This document shows, one piece after another, positions 27,057 to 35,465 of a stretch of DNA of 58,174 nucleotides; the stretch's first letter is position 1, and each line of letters opens with the position of its first letter. This DNA is from an uncultured Alphaproteobacteria bacterium (lineage in GTDB: Bacteria; Pseudomonadota; Alphaproteobacteria; Micropepsales; Micropepsaceae): NCBI GenBank assembly GCA_903897605.1, contig CAIUCH010000034.1, positions 1 to 58,174 of the forward strand, read 5' to 3'. Made by a program: the position numbers and the translations under genes. The notes beneath the pieces are model-generated. The model worked only from the letters and a program-made list of their open reading frames with translations. It made no database searches and had not been told where the DNA came from.

Positions 27057-28193
27057 TCATGCCTTCTTGAACGGGCCGTGCTGGGCCAGTTCGTCGATAT
27101 GCTCGGACACCGCTTCACGTTCCTGCACCAGAAATTGATCCACGGCGCGCCGAAGGCCTTTGTGCGCGATGTAATGGGCGCTGTAGGTTTCTTCCGGCAT
27201 ATAGCCGCGCAGCAACTTGTGTTCCCCCTGGGCCCCGGCTTCGACCTTTGACAATCCGCGCGCGATGGCGAAATCGATCGCCTGATAATAGCAGGTCTCG
27301 AAATGCAGGAAGGGGACATACTCCACCGCTCCCCAGTTGCGGCCATAAAGCACGCCTTCGCCCATCAGGCTGAGCGCGCCGGCGATATAATGGCTTCCCC
27401 GCCGCGCCATGATCAGCAGGATCTGATCGGACATGGTCGCGCCGATGCGGCTGAAGAAGGAACGGGTGAGATAGGGATGGCCCCATTTGCGGCTTCCCGT
27501 ATCGGTGTAGAATTCAAAGAAGCGGTCCCAATGCGCTTCGGTAATGTCGCCGCCGGTGAGCCAGTCGAAGGCAATCCCCTCTTGCGCCACCGCGGCACGT
27601 TCCTTGCGCAGGTTTTTGCGTCTGGCCGAGGAGAGTTCGCCCAGGAATTGCTCGAAGTCGCGATAGCCGGGATTGCGCCAATGGAACTGCCGGTCGGTGC
27701 GCAGCAGATAGCCCTCGTGGCCGGCGGCATCCCATTCCTCCCTTTGCAGGAAGGTGATGTGCAGCGACGACGCGCCGATCTGATCGGTTGCTGCCTTGCC
27801 GGCCTTGAGCAGCAGCGTGCGCCGGTCCGCGGTGCCGGTAAGGATGCGCGGGCCGGTCACCGGCGTGAACGGCACCGAACATTGCAGCTTGGGATAATAA
27901 CCGCCGCCCGCCCGTTCCAGCGCATCGGCCCAGGCATGGTCGAAGACATATTCGCCCTGGGAATGGCTTTTCAGATAGGTGGGCAGGATGCCCAGGACCG
28001 CGCTCTTTTCCTCCAGCACCAGATGCACGGGCTGCCAGCCGGTGCGCGCGACAGCGGAGCCGGAGGCTTCCAGCGCATCGAAGAATTCAAACCGCGAAAA
28101 GGGGTGCGGATCGGCTTGGCCTTGCGGATTGGCACAGGCATTCCATGCCGCCGCACCAATTCCGGCCACGCCGTCCGCGATGCGTACGGTCAT
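27057..28193 (-). CDS. FemAB-like GNAT family N-acetyltransferase
   Basis: This 378-residue protein matches the PF04339-type FemAB-like family: NPHPFSRFEFFDALEASG-like N-terminus (here ADPHPFSRFEFFDALEAS), YFDHAWADA-like YVFDHAWADALERAGGGYYPKLQ, TPVTGPRIL, and later EGVLYGRNWGAVEYVPFLHF. The pairs of GNAT folds are used by Fem transferases to add amino acids; the role of the bacterial cytosolic relatives is not settled. It overlaps the RidA gene by four bases (ATGA). Confidence 0.85.
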   Translation of the reverse strand: MTVRIADGVAGIGAAAWNACANPQGQADPHPFSRFEFFDALEASGSAVARTGWQPVHLVLEEKSAVLGILPTYLKSHSQGEYVFDHAWADALERAGGGYYPKLQCSVPFTPVTGPRILTGTADRRTLLLKAGKAATDQIGASSLHITFLQREEWDAAGHEGYLLRTDRQFHWRNPGYRDFEQFLGELSSARRKNLRKERAAVAQEGIAFDWLTGGDITEAHWDRFFEFYTDTGSRKWGHPYLTRSFFSRIGATMSDQILLIMARRGSHYIAGALSLMGEGVLYGRNWGAVEYVPFLHFETCYYQAIDFAIARGLSKVEAGAQGEHKLLRGYMPEETYSAHYIAHKGLRRAVDQFLVQEREAVSEHIDELAQHGPFKKA

Positions 28194-28654
28194 GCGATTT
28201 CGAATATACCGTCCACTTCAACGGCCACGCCGCGTGGCAACGAACCGGCGCCGGTCGCGGCGCGGGCGTGTTTGCCGGCATCGCCCAGAACCGCCACGAT
28301 CAGATCCGAAGCGCCATTGCCCACTTCCGGATGTTGGGTGAAATCGGATGGCGCATTGACGAAAACGCCCAACTTCACGCAGCGGCGCACCCGATCCAGA
28401 TTGCTGCCACAGGCCGCCTTCAATTGCGCCAAAAGGTTGATGGCGCAAAGTTTGGCGGCGGCCTTGCCGTCCTCCACGGAGATGTCCGTGCCGACTTTGC
28501 CGATGAATTTGAGGCCCTCCGGCGTCAAGGTGATCTGTCCGGAGATGAACACCAGATTGCCGGTCACCACATAGGGCACATAGCTCGCGACCGGGGCAGG
28601 GGGCGCGGGAAGCTGAATGCCGAGTTCTTTCAGGCGATTTTCGATCTGTGACAT
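28190..28654 (-). CDS. RidA family protein (cytosolic)
   Basis: About 154 residues from ATG 28654 (MSQIENRLKELGIQLP); ATG 28666 is an alternative with a closer AAGG. The fold shows VVTGNLVFISGQITLTPEG, NLLAQLKAACGSNLDRVRRCVKLGVFV and the tail GAGSLPRGVAVEVDGIFEIA. This is the longer RidA subgroup with the LPRGVxVE ending; the subgroup's activity is less clear than E. coli RidA. It has no signal peptide, unlike the RidA protein at 18.7 kb. Confidence 0.9.
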   Translation of the reverse strand: MSQIENRLKELGIQLPAPPAPVASYVPYVVTGNLVFISGQITLTPEGLKFIGKVGTDISVEDGKAAAKLCAINLLAQLKAACGSNLDRVRRCVKLGVFVNAPSDFTQHPEVGNGASDLIVAVLGDAGKHARAATGAGSLPRGVAVEVDGIFEIA

Positions 28655-28730
28655 GGGTTCGTACATGGCCTTTCGGGTTGTTCCCCATAAGAGCCCATAC
28701 GCGCCCCTTTTTCCATGCCTTCGGAGCGAT

Positions 28731-29999
28731 CTATTTGCGCAAGCCTCTGCCTTTGCCCACCGCTTCGCCGCCGAATTTGGAGCGGATCTTGTCCATCGCA
28801 CGCTCCGCCGCGGCCCGTTTGTCGTTGAGCGGGTCAATCAGGCTGGCCGGATCGGCTTCGGCGGCGGCCGCCAGGTTCGATAACCCCACGCCCAACAGGC
28901 GAAAGCGCCTTCCATCCGCTTCACGCTTCAAGGCCGCCTGCGCGACACGAAAGATCTTGTCGGCCAGTTGGGTCGGCGCTTCCAGCGAGGCACTGCGGGT
29001 CAGAAGCCGGAAATTGGCGGTCTTGAGTTTCAGGACCACGGTGCGGCCGGAAAGTTCGTAATTCTTGGCGCGGGCCGAGACCCGTTCGGCCCGCCGCCAC
29101 AGCACCGCTTCCAAATCCGGGAGGCTGGAAAGATCGCTGTTGAATGTGGTTTCCGACGAAATGGTTTTCATCTCGCCACCAGGATCGACAGGCCGCTGGT
29201 CCTGCGCCTGGGCGATACGCGCCAACCAAAGGCCGGTGGCGCCGTAACGATTGGCCAGATCGTGCGGATCGCTGTCTTGCAATTGCCCGATGGTGGCGAA
29301 ACCGTCGCGTTCCAACCGCATCGCCAGCACCTTGCCGGCGCCGCGAATGATGCTGACCGGCTTGTCGCGGAGAAAGGATTTTGCTTCCGCCGTTCCGATC
29401 ACGGCAAAGCCGCGCGGCTTGTCCAGTTCGCTGGCCAGCTTGGCGAGGAATTTGTTGCCCGACACTCCGATGGAAACAGTGATGCCCAGCTGCTGCTCGA
29501 TATCCGTCGCCAGCTTTGCCATGGTCCGGGCGGGGGCCATGCCATGGATGCGGCTGGTGCCGGAGAGATCGAGATAGGCTTCGTCCAGCGATAGCGGCTC
29601 GACCAGAGGCGTCAGCGCCCGCATCAGGCTGCGGATCTCCCGCGCCGCCTCGACATAATGGCTCATGCGCGGCTTGATCACGACGGCGTTTGGGCAAAGC
29701 TTCCTGGCCTGAAACATGGGCATGGCGGAGCGCACGCCATAGCGCCGGGCGATGTAGCAGGCGGTGGACACCACGCCGCGCGTACCACCGCCCACGATCA
29801 CGGGCAGTTCAGCCAGCGACGGGTCGTCGCGCTTCTCGATCGCGGCATAGAAGGCGTCGCAATCCAGATGCGCGATGGCCAGCGTCTCGAGTTCGGGATG
29901 TGCGAGGATTCTGGTGCCGCCACAGTTGGAGCAAGGCGCTTGCGGCGATGCATCCGAGAGGCAATCGCGGCAGAAGGCTGGCCACTGCGCCAAGGTCAT
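28731..29999 (-). CDS. dinB: DNA polymerase IV (Y family) with N-terminal zinc-ribbon-like segment
   Basis: A 422-residue Y-family polymerase. The N-terminal 30 residues carry CRDC and CSNC pairs, a probable zinc knuckle seen in a subset of alphaproteobacterial DinB proteins. The palm has LDCDAFYAAIEKRDDP, then SLDEAYLDLSG with the catalytic Asp-Glu. The thumb and little finger domains follow, with SSETTFNSDL and KLKTANFRLLTRS. No C-terminal QLVLGL-like clamp peptide is obvious. It extends mismatched or damaged ends. It lies 31 bp after the ROK gene, probably in one unit. Confidence 0.95.
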   Translation of the reverse strand: MTLAQWPAFCRDCLSDASPQAPCSNCGGTRILAHPELETLAIAHLDCDAFYAAIEKRDDPSLAELPVIVGGGTRGVVSTACYIARRYGVRSAMPMFQARKLCPNAVVIKPRMSHYVEAAREIRSLMRALTPLVEPLSLDEAYLDLSGTSRIHGMAPARTMAKLATDIEQQLGITVSIGVSGNKFLAKLASELDKPRGFAVIGTAEAKSFLRDKPVSIIRGAGKVLAMRLERDGFATIGQLQDSDPHDLANRYGATGLWLARIAQAQDQRPVDPGGEMKTISSETTFNSDLSSLPDLEAVLWRRAERVSARAKNYELSGRTVVLKLKTANFRLLTRSASLEAPTQLADKIFRVAQAALKREADGRRFRLLGVGLSNLAAAAEADPASLIDPLNDKRAAAERAMDKIRSKFGGEAVGKGRGLRK

Positions 30000-30030
30000 T
30001 CATGCCCTCATCATGCGAAGCGGCAGGATA

Positions 30031-30927
30031 TCATGAATCCCAAAGCCAGGCCGCGCCGCGCACGCCGCTGGAATCGCCATGGATATTGCGCACGATGCGG
30101 GATGGCGTTTCCGGCGTGAAGGCGTGACGTTCCACCAGCGGCGGCAGATCGCGATAAAGACTTTCGATATTGGAAAGTCCGCCACCCAGCACGATCACGT
30201 CGGGGTCCAGAATATTGACCACCGAAGCCAGCGCCCGGCCCAGCCTTTCGGTCCAGCGCGCCATGGCGGCACGCGCCGCCGGGTTTTCGGACACGGCGAT
30301 TTTTTCCGCCGTCCAATCCTGGCCGGTCTCGCCGGTGTGACGCTTGAAGTCATCGGCCAGTGCCGGCCCGCTCAGCCATTGCTCGATGCAGCCGCGCTGG
30401 CCGCAATAGCAGCCAGGCGCTTCGCCCCATTCGTCCACGCGCATGCCGGGCAGGGGATTGTGTCCCCATTCGCCGCCAATGCCATGGGCGCCTTCCAGCA
30501 CTTTGCCATGCACTACCACACCGCCGCCCGTGCCGGTGCCGAGAATCACACCGAACACGACACCATGCCCGGCGCCGGCGCCGTCGGAAGCTTCGGAAAG
30601 CGCGAAGCAATTGGCATCGTTGGCCAGCCGCACCGGCCGCGCCATTGCGGTTTGCAGATCGCGCAGGAAAGGGTTGCCGTTCAGCCAAGTCGAATTGGCG
30701 TTTTTGATCAGCCCGGTCTGGCGGCTGACGTTGCCGGGAATCGCCAGCCCCACGCTGCCGCGCTGGTTCAGCTGGCTCTCCGCGGCTTCGACTAAGCCGG
30801 CGATGGCGGCCACGGTGCCGGCATAGTCCCGCACCGTGGCAATGCGCCGCCGCAGGAGTTCGTTGCCAGATGCATCCAGGGCCACGATCTCGGTCTTAGT
30901 GCCGCCCAAATCCACGCCCAGTCGCAT
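30031..30927 (-). CDS. ROK family sugar kinase (fructokinase-like)
   Basis: This 298-residue protein begins MRLGVDLGGTKTEIVALD, the ATP phosphate-1 motif. LANDANCFALSEA carries the catalytic Asp, ILGTGTGGGVVV the phosphate-2 loop, and GGEWGHNPL with GCYCGQRGCIEQWLSG the ROK signature with the zinc ligands. It has no helix-turn-helix, so it is a kinase rather than a repressor. Fructose, mannose or N-acetylglucosamine are plausible substrates; the sequence does not decide. Its ATG overlaps the DUF3572 stop by one base. Confidence 0.9.
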   Translation of the reverse strand: MRLGVDLGGTKTEIVALDASGNELLRRRIATVRDYAGTVAAIAGLVEAAESQLNQRGSVGLAIPGNVSRQTGLIKNANSTWLNGNPFLRDLQTAMARPVRLANDANCFALSEASDGAGAGHGVVFGVILGTGTGGGVVVHGKVLEGAHGIGGEWGHNPLPGMRVDEWGEAPGCYCGQRGCIEQWLSGPALADDFKRHTGETGQDWTAEKIAVSENPAARAAMARWTERLGRALASVVNILDPDVIVLGGGLSNIESLYRDLPPLVERHAFTPETPSRIVRNIHGDSSGVRGAAWLWDS

Positions 30928-31196
30928 TATGCCTCCAACAAATGGCGAGCCGTGTGAACGGCCGAAGATTGAATTGAAGTGATTTGACAGAATTCCAGAA
31001 GAAGGGGCTCATTTATCAAAAGAAAATCAAGCAGCGCTCCCAGCAAGTCGCGATCCCCCGCCGCCCGCCGCAGGTCCGTGGCCTCGAGCCCCGAAACAGC
31101 AAGGAAACGGGCAATGCCGTCCGGTTGCCCTGCCAGCCAGGCAAGGGCCTCCAGAGCCAAGATTTCCGCCTTTTCCGGGGTGATACGGTCCTTCAT
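30927..31196 (-). CDS. DUF3572 family protein
   Basis: About 89 residues from ATG 31196 (MKDRITPEKAEILALEALAWLAG); a TTG at 31202 would add two residues. The family pattern AEILALEALAWLAGQPDGIARFLAVSG and LGALLDFLLINEPLLLEFC is clear. It is small, helical and cytosolic, of unknown function, common in alphaproteobacteria and often near divK. It is divergent from divK and its stop overlaps the ROK start (TAATG). Confidence 0.88.
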   Translation of the reverse strand: MKDRITPEKAEILALEALAWLAGQPDGIARFLAVSGLEATDLRRAAGDRDLLGALLDFLLINEPLLLEFCQITSIQSSAVHTARHLLEA

Positions 31197-31282
31197 TGTC
31201 AAGACGCCGTTAAGACCTTCTCCCTAATACTGTGCAAGCACAGAATTTTGTCACCCCCGCCCCGGCGGGCTGGAGAGACGCG

Positions 31283-31657
31283 ATGGATGCCAAGACAAAA
31301 ACCGTTCTGATCGTGGAGGATAACGAGCTCAACATGAAGCTCTTCCACGACCTTTTGGACGCCCATGGCTACAATATTCTGCAAACCAAGGACGGGATGG
31401 AGGCGCTTGACATCGCGCGCGAGCATCACCCCGACCTGATCCTGATGGATATCCAGCTGCCCGAAGTCTCGGGTCTGGAAGTCACCAAATGGCTGAAGGA
31501 AGACGATTCGCTAAAAGACATTCCGGTGGTCGCCGTCACCGCCTTTGCCATGAAGGGTGACGAGGAAGTGATCCGCCAGGGTGGCTGCGAGGCCTATATC
31601 TCCAAGCCGATCTCGGTGACCAGCTTCCTGGAAACCGTTCGCCGCTTCATCGGATAA
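31283..31657 (+). CDS. divK: Single-domain cell-cycle response regulator DivK
   Basis: A 124-residue lone receiver starting at ATG 31283 ([21 protein letters not shown]) with GGAGAG upstream. The acidic pocket is VEDN, the phospho-Asp is in [13 protein letters not shown], and [11 protein letters not shown] and YISKPIS complete the switch. DivK is phosphorylated and dephosphorylated by DivJ and PleC and feeds the CckA-CtrA pathway. It is followed after 22 bp by pleD, the same pairing as in Caulobacter, which strengthens the assignment. Confidence 0.94.
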   Translation: MDAKTKTVLIVEDNELNMKLFHDLLDAHGYNILQTKDGMEALDIAREHHPDLILMDIQLPEVSGLEVTKWLKEDDSLKDIPVVAVTAFAMKGDEEVIRQGGCEAYISKPISVTSFLETVRRFIG

Positions 31658-31679
31658 AGGGCGAAAGCGCCCCAGCTTC

Positions 31680-33050
31680 ATGACCGCAAGAGTTCTCGTC
31701 GTCGATGATATCATGTCCAACGTCAAGCTTCTGGAAGCGAAGCTGACCGCAGAATATTTCGACGTCGTCACCGCCTTTAACGGGCTCGAATGCCTCGCCC
31801 GGATGGCGGAAAGCGTTCCCGACATCGTCCTGCTCGACGTGATGATGCCCGGCATGGACGGCTTCGAAGTCTGCCGCCGCATCAAATCCGACCCCAGGAT
31901 CGCCCATGTCCCGGTGGTGATGGTGACCGCGTTGGATCAGCCTTCCGACCGGGTCACAGGCCTTGAAGCGGGTGCCGACGATTTCCTCACCAAGCCGGTG
32001 GACGATGCCGCCCTGTTCGCGCGGGTACGCTCCTTGGTGCGGCTCAAGCTGATGACCGACGAATTGCGCATGCGCGAATCGACCGGCCAGAGCATGGGGC
32101 TGATCGATCCCGCTGAGACCTTGCTCGACGCCAATCCCGCCGGCCGCATCCTGGTGATCGAGGACCGGCTGGAAACCGTCGCCTGGTTCGTCTCCGCGCT
32201 GCAGCCGCAGCATGAAGTGACGTCGGTCGATACGTTCGAGGAGGCGCTGGTGCGGGTGCGCGGCGGCGATCCCGATCTGGTGGTGGTGAGTTTGGGCATG
32301 CGCGGCTTTGACGGTCTGCGGCTTTGCTCCCAACTGCGTTCGCTGCCGGAAGGCCGCAATGTGCCGATCCTGGTGGTGGTGTCCGACGGCGACCGCCGCA
32401 AGCTGACCCAGGCGCTGGAAATGGGCGTCAATGATTATCTGACCCGGCCGGTGGACAAGAATGAATTGGTGGCGCGGGTACGCACCCAGCTGCGCAAGAA
32501 ACGCTATGCCGATCGCTTGCGCCACAATGTCCAACTCAGTCTGGAAATGGCGATCACCGACCAGCTCACCGGCCTGCACAATCGCCGTTATATGAGCCGG
32601 CATCTCGACAATCTGGTGGCCAGCGCCAAGAAGAACGACAAGCCGATCGCCTTCGTCATCATGGACATCGATTACTTCAAGTCGGTCAATGACAGTTACG
32701 GCCACGATATCGGCGACGAAGTGCTGAAGGAATTTGCCAGCCGGATCGCCGCCAATGTGCGCGGCATCGATCTGGCCTGCCGTTATGGTGGCGAAGAATT
32801 CGTGGTGGTGATGCCCGATACCGACGTCGCCTTCGCCTATTCGGTGTCGGAACGCTTGCGCCATTCGATCGAGACCACGCCCTTTCGCATCAGCCGGGCG
32901 CCCAACGCCTTGAACCTCACCATATCCATAGGCATTGCCGGTCTGGAAGGTGTCAGCGACACCGCCGATGCGCTGCTGCACCGTGCCGACCAGGCGCTCT
33001 ACAGCGCCAAGAAGACCGGCCGCAACAAAGTGGTGGCCGACGCGGCTTGA
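31680..33050 (+). CDS. pleD: Diguanylate cyclase response regulator PleD
   Basis: A 456-residue protein with the PleD layout: receiver 1 (about 1-120, phospho-Asp53 in LLDVMMPG), receiver 2 (about 155-275), and a GGEEF domain (about 285-452). Receiver 2 has Ser204 where the phospho-Asp should be (VVVSLGMRG), so it serves as a dimerisation adaptor. The active site is YGGEEFVVVMP (370-374), and the inhibitory site RGID (361-364) is intact. It makes cyclic di-GMP for cell-pole development. It is co-transcribed with divK. Confidence 0.95.
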   Translation: MTARVLVVDDIMSNVKLLEAKLTAEYFDVVTAFNGLECLARMAESVPDIVLLDVMMPGMDGFEVCRRIKSDPRIAHVPVVMVTALDQPSDRVTGLEAGADDFLTKPVDDAALFARVRSLVRLKLMTDELRMRESTGQSMGLIDPAETLLDANPAGRILVIEDRLETVAWFVSALQPQHEVTSVDTFEEALVRVRGGDPDLVVVSLGMRGFDGLRLCSQLRSLPEGRNVPILVVVSDGDRRKLTQALEMGVNDYLTRPVDKNELVARVRTQLRKKRYADRLRHNVQLSLEMAITDQLTGLHNRRYMSRHLDNLVASAKKNDKPIAFVIMDIDYFKSVNDSYGHDIGDEVLKEFASRIAANVRGIDLACRYGGEEFVVVMPDTDVAFAYSVSERLRHSIETTPFRISRAPNALNLTISIGIAGLEGVSDTADALLHRADQALYSAKKTGRNKVVADAA

Positions 33051-33060
33051 AATTTACCCC

Positions 33061-33138
33061 CTCCGGTCTTCGCTGGCTCGAGAGCCAGCTACGACCACCT
33101 CCCCCTCCAGCGCGCTGACGCGCGCGAAGGGGAGGCGG
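33061..33138. repeat. Intergenic palindromic repeat, REP-like
   Basis: The gap between pleD and the DsbA-like gene holds a perfect palindrome, GCTGGCTC-GA-GAGCCAGC (33072-33089), then a nested hairpin with outer arms CCTCCCC (33098-33104) and GGGGAGG (33129-33135) and an inner GCGCGC pair. There is no T-run, so it is not a standard terminator. Its form resembles dispersed intergenic repeats of alphaproteobacteria. Confidence 0.5.
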
Positions 33139-33145
33139 GCCTGTG

Positions 33146-33790
33146 TCAGGCCTCCGATTGCGTCGCCGTTTCCAGCGCCTTGTCGATCACCATGACCAGG
33201 ACCTCCGGCTCGCGCGCACCGGAAATCGCCGCCTTGTTGTTGAAGATCATTGCTGGCACGCCGGTGACGCCCATTTCACGGGCCAGCTGGTCTTCGCGTT
33301 CCACAAAGGTGAGATCCTGATCGCTTTCCAGCATATCGGCGATTTGTGCGCCATCCATGCCGCAGACATCGGCGATGTCGGCCAGCACCCGGATGTCGCC
33401 GATATCCTCGCCATTCTCGAAATAGGCCGCGAAAAGACGCTCCACCACTTCATCTTGCGCGCCTGTCATGGCGGCCCAGCGGATCAGGCGATGGGAATCG
33501 AGCGTATTGGGTGCGCGATGAATGGCCGCAAAATCGAATTCGATCCCGTCCTTGGCGCCTTCGGCGGCGATCACGCGCTGGGCATCCTCGATGCCCCCAT
33601 TCTTGCCGAATTTGGCGGCGAGATAGGCTGTGCGTTCCAATCCGGCCTTGGGGATGGTGGGATCGAGCCGGAAGGGGCGGTAGCGCACATCGAAGCTGAT
33701 GGCGGGGCGCATCGCCATGGCGCGGCCCAGTCGGCGCTTTCCGATAAAGCACCAGGGACAAACCGTGTCGGAAATGAAATCTATCTGCAT
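33146..33790 (-). CDS. DsbA/FrnE-family thioredoxin-fold oxidoreductase
   Basis: A 214-residue cytosolic protein starting MQIDFISDTVCPWCFIGKRRL. The CPWC pair is the redox site and the context ISDTVCPWCFIGK is that of FrnE-like DsbA proteins. The middle helical insert and C-terminal GVTGVPAMIFNNKAAISGA with the cis-Pro loop (GVPA) complete the fold. No signal peptide is present. FrnE-type proteins are thiol-disulfide isomerases in stress response; 2-hydroxychromene-2-carboxylate isomerase is a related family but lacks CPWC. Confidence 0.9.
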   Translation of the reverse strand: MQIDFISDTVCPWCFIGKRRLGRAMAMRPAISFDVRYRPFRLDPTIPKAGLERTAYLAAKFGKNGGIEDAQRVIAAEGAKDGIEFDFAAIHRAPNTLDSHRLIRWAAMTGAQDEVVERLFAAYFENGEDIGDIRVLADIADVCGMDGAQIADMLESDQDLTFVEREDQLAREMGVTGVPAMIFNNKAAISGAREPEVLVMVIDKALETATQSEA

Positions 33791-33820
33791 GGGATCATCA
33801 CAGGCTGAGGAGAATCCAAG

Positions 33821-34207
33821 TCATTTCAAAATTTGGGTGGTGACTTCGTTGGCCGCGGAAATCGCGCGCACCGAGACCACGCCTTTGCGCGCCGGAATTG
33901 TGATGCTGGCGGTCACCGGCAAGAGGCCGGGGATCACCGCCTGATTGGATGGCGGCGGCTGGGCGACGAATTCCACCACCAATGTGTGTGCGTCCGCGGG
34001 CAGGCTAGGCTTGACGGGTTTCAGCGCGACATGCTTCCAGCCGCCGCTGATGACCGCGCCCCGCGCCTGAATGAGGATATGACCGGCCTTGGCGGTTGCG
34101 ATCAGGCTATCGATCCGCGCCACCGGCTTGTCGGAGAGAATGGTCGCAGCAAAGGCCGGAGCGGGCAGGGCCGAAAGCATTGCCGTCAGGAAGATCGCAC
34201 CGCGCAT
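33821..34207 (-). CDS. Exported hypothetical protein
   Basis: The start chosen is ATG 34207, giving 128 residues with signal peptide MRGAIFLTAMLSALPAPAFAA; the open frame reaches 34273 but the extra residues would bury the signal. The mature part is beta-rich (ILSDKPVARIDSLIATAKAGHILIQARGAVISGGWK and later ASITIPARKGVVSVRAISA). No family is recognised. It lies 30 bp upstream of the DsbA-like gene on the same strand, so the two may be co-expressed. Confidence 0.75.
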   Translation of the reverse strand: MRGAIFLTAMLSALPAPAFAATILSDKPVARIDSLIATAKAGHILIQARGAVISGGWKHVALKPVKPSLPADAHTLVVEFVAQPPPSNQAVIPGLLPVTASITIPARKGVVSVRAISAANEVTTQILK

Positions 34208-34292
34208 CACAGATCCAAGTTTGCAGCCGTCAATATCGACAAAAATGCGGCCATTTGAGGGTGCGGGTAACATGTGCCTTCCAGTTCAGGCT

Positions 34293-35075
34293 CTATATAT
34301 CGAGCTCACACCACACCGGTACATGGTCCGAAGGCTTGTCGCCTTCGCGCATATGCTTGTCGATGCCGCAGGCACCCAGTCGGTCGAGCCCCTGTGGCGA
34401 CAGCAGGATGTGGTCAATGCGGATGCCGTGGTTCTTGCGCCAGGCGCCGGCCTGATAGTCCCAGAAGGTATACTGGCCGGACGCCTGGTTGCGCGCACGG
34501 AAGGCATCGGTGTAGCCAAGATTTTCGATGATCCGCAGCGCGGCCCGGGATTGGGGTTGGAACAAGGCATCGTTCATCCAGGCCTTGGGATCATAGCAAT
34601 CCCTGTTTTCCGGAATGATGTTGTAGTCGCCGATCAGCGCCACCGCCTCTTCGTTTGCCAGCAAGTCCTTGGCATGGGCCTGCAGCCGCTTCATCCAGGC
34701 CAATTTATAGGGAAATTTTTCGGTCTCGACTGGATTGCCGTTGGGGGCGTATATCGAAGCGATGCGCAATGTTCCCTTGGTGCCGGTGACGACTGCCTCC
34801 AGATAGCGGGATTGATCATCGCCGCCGCCGCCGGGCAGGCGGGGGGTGACGTCTTCCATCGGCCGCTTGGAAAGCAGGGCGACGCCGTTATAGGTTTTCT
34901 GTCCGTGTACAGCGCAATTATAGCCCAGCGCCTCGAATGGCTCGGCCGGGAAATTCTCGTCCAGGCATTTGATTTCCTGCATCGCCAGCACGTCCGGCTT
35001 GGCCTCCTTCAGCCAGGCGAGGGCGGCATCAAGGCGGACTTTGATGGAATTGACGTTCCAGGTCGCGATTTTCAT
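34293..35075 (-). CDS. xth: Exodeoxyribonuclease III
   Basis: A 260-residue AP endonuclease/3' exonuclease of the exonuclease-endonuclease-phosphatase fold. It begins MKIATWNVNSIKVRLDAALAW, carries the metal Glu in LAMQEIKCLDENFP, the catalytic VALIGDYNIIPENRD, and the end motif RIDHILLS with PSDHVPVW (catalytic Asp-His). It repairs abasic sites in base excision repair. Its ATG follows the erpA stop directly, so the pair is one unit. Confidence 0.95.
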   Translation of the reverse strand: MKIATWNVNSIKVRLDAALAWLKEAKPDVLAMQEIKCLDENFPAEPFEALGYNCAVHGQKTYNGVALLSKRPMEDVTPRLPGGGGDDQSRYLEAVVTGTKGTLRIASIYAPNGNPVETEKFPYKLAWMKRLQAHAKDLLANEEAVALIGDYNIIPENRDCYDPKAWMNDALFQPQSRAALRIIENLGYTDAFRARNQASGQYTFWDYQAGAWRKNHGIRIDHILLSPQGLDRLGACGIDKHMREGDKPSDHVPVWCELDI

Positions 35076-35417
35076 TCAGACGGAGAAGCTGGTGCCGCAG
35101 CCGCAGGAAGCCGTGGCGTTGGGGTTGTTGACCTTGAAGGCTTGGCCGATCAGTCCATCGGTGAAGTCGATTTCCGCACCCGCCAGAAAATCCAGCGACA
35201 CCGGATCGATCAGAATTTTCGCGCCGCTTTCCTCGATGAATAGATCATCGTCCAGGCGGGTTTCGTCCAGGGCGAAATTGTATTGGAATCCGGAGCAGCC
35301 ACCGCCGGTGACCGCCAGCCGCAGCATGGCGCCGCCGCCTTCCTGCGCCAGAATGGCGGCGATGCGCTTGGCGGCGCTGGCAGAGACCGTGACGGACGCA
35401 TGGATTGGCATATTCAT
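35076..35417 (-). CDS. erpA: Iron-sulfur cluster insertion protein ErpA (A-type carrier)
   Basis: A 113-residue HesB/IscA-fold protein. The three cluster-binding cysteines are in VTGGGCSGFQYNF and the C-terminal SCGCGTSF; the acidic YxF(A)LDETRLDDD region is also present. It passes 4Fe-4S clusters to apoproteins. It lies between xth (0 bp) and the divergent dgt gene (48 bp), an arrangement common in alphaproteobacteria. IscA is the alternative name but the neighbourhood and N-terminus favour ErpA. Confidence 0.92.
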   Translation of the reverse strand: MNMPIHASVTVSASAAKRIAAILAQEGGGAMLRLAVTGGGCSGFQYNFALDETRLDDDLFIEESGAKILIDPVSLDFLAGAEIDFTDGLIGQAFKVNNPNATASCGCGTSFSV

Positions 35418-35465
35418 GGCGCAACTCTAGGCAGAGGGAATGGCACACCTTATGTAGTACGCACC

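Noticed and set aside
31197..31282. CtrA box (TTAA-N7-TTAA) before divK
   Set aside because: Only one TTAA half is present; the spacing to the next TAA does not fit.
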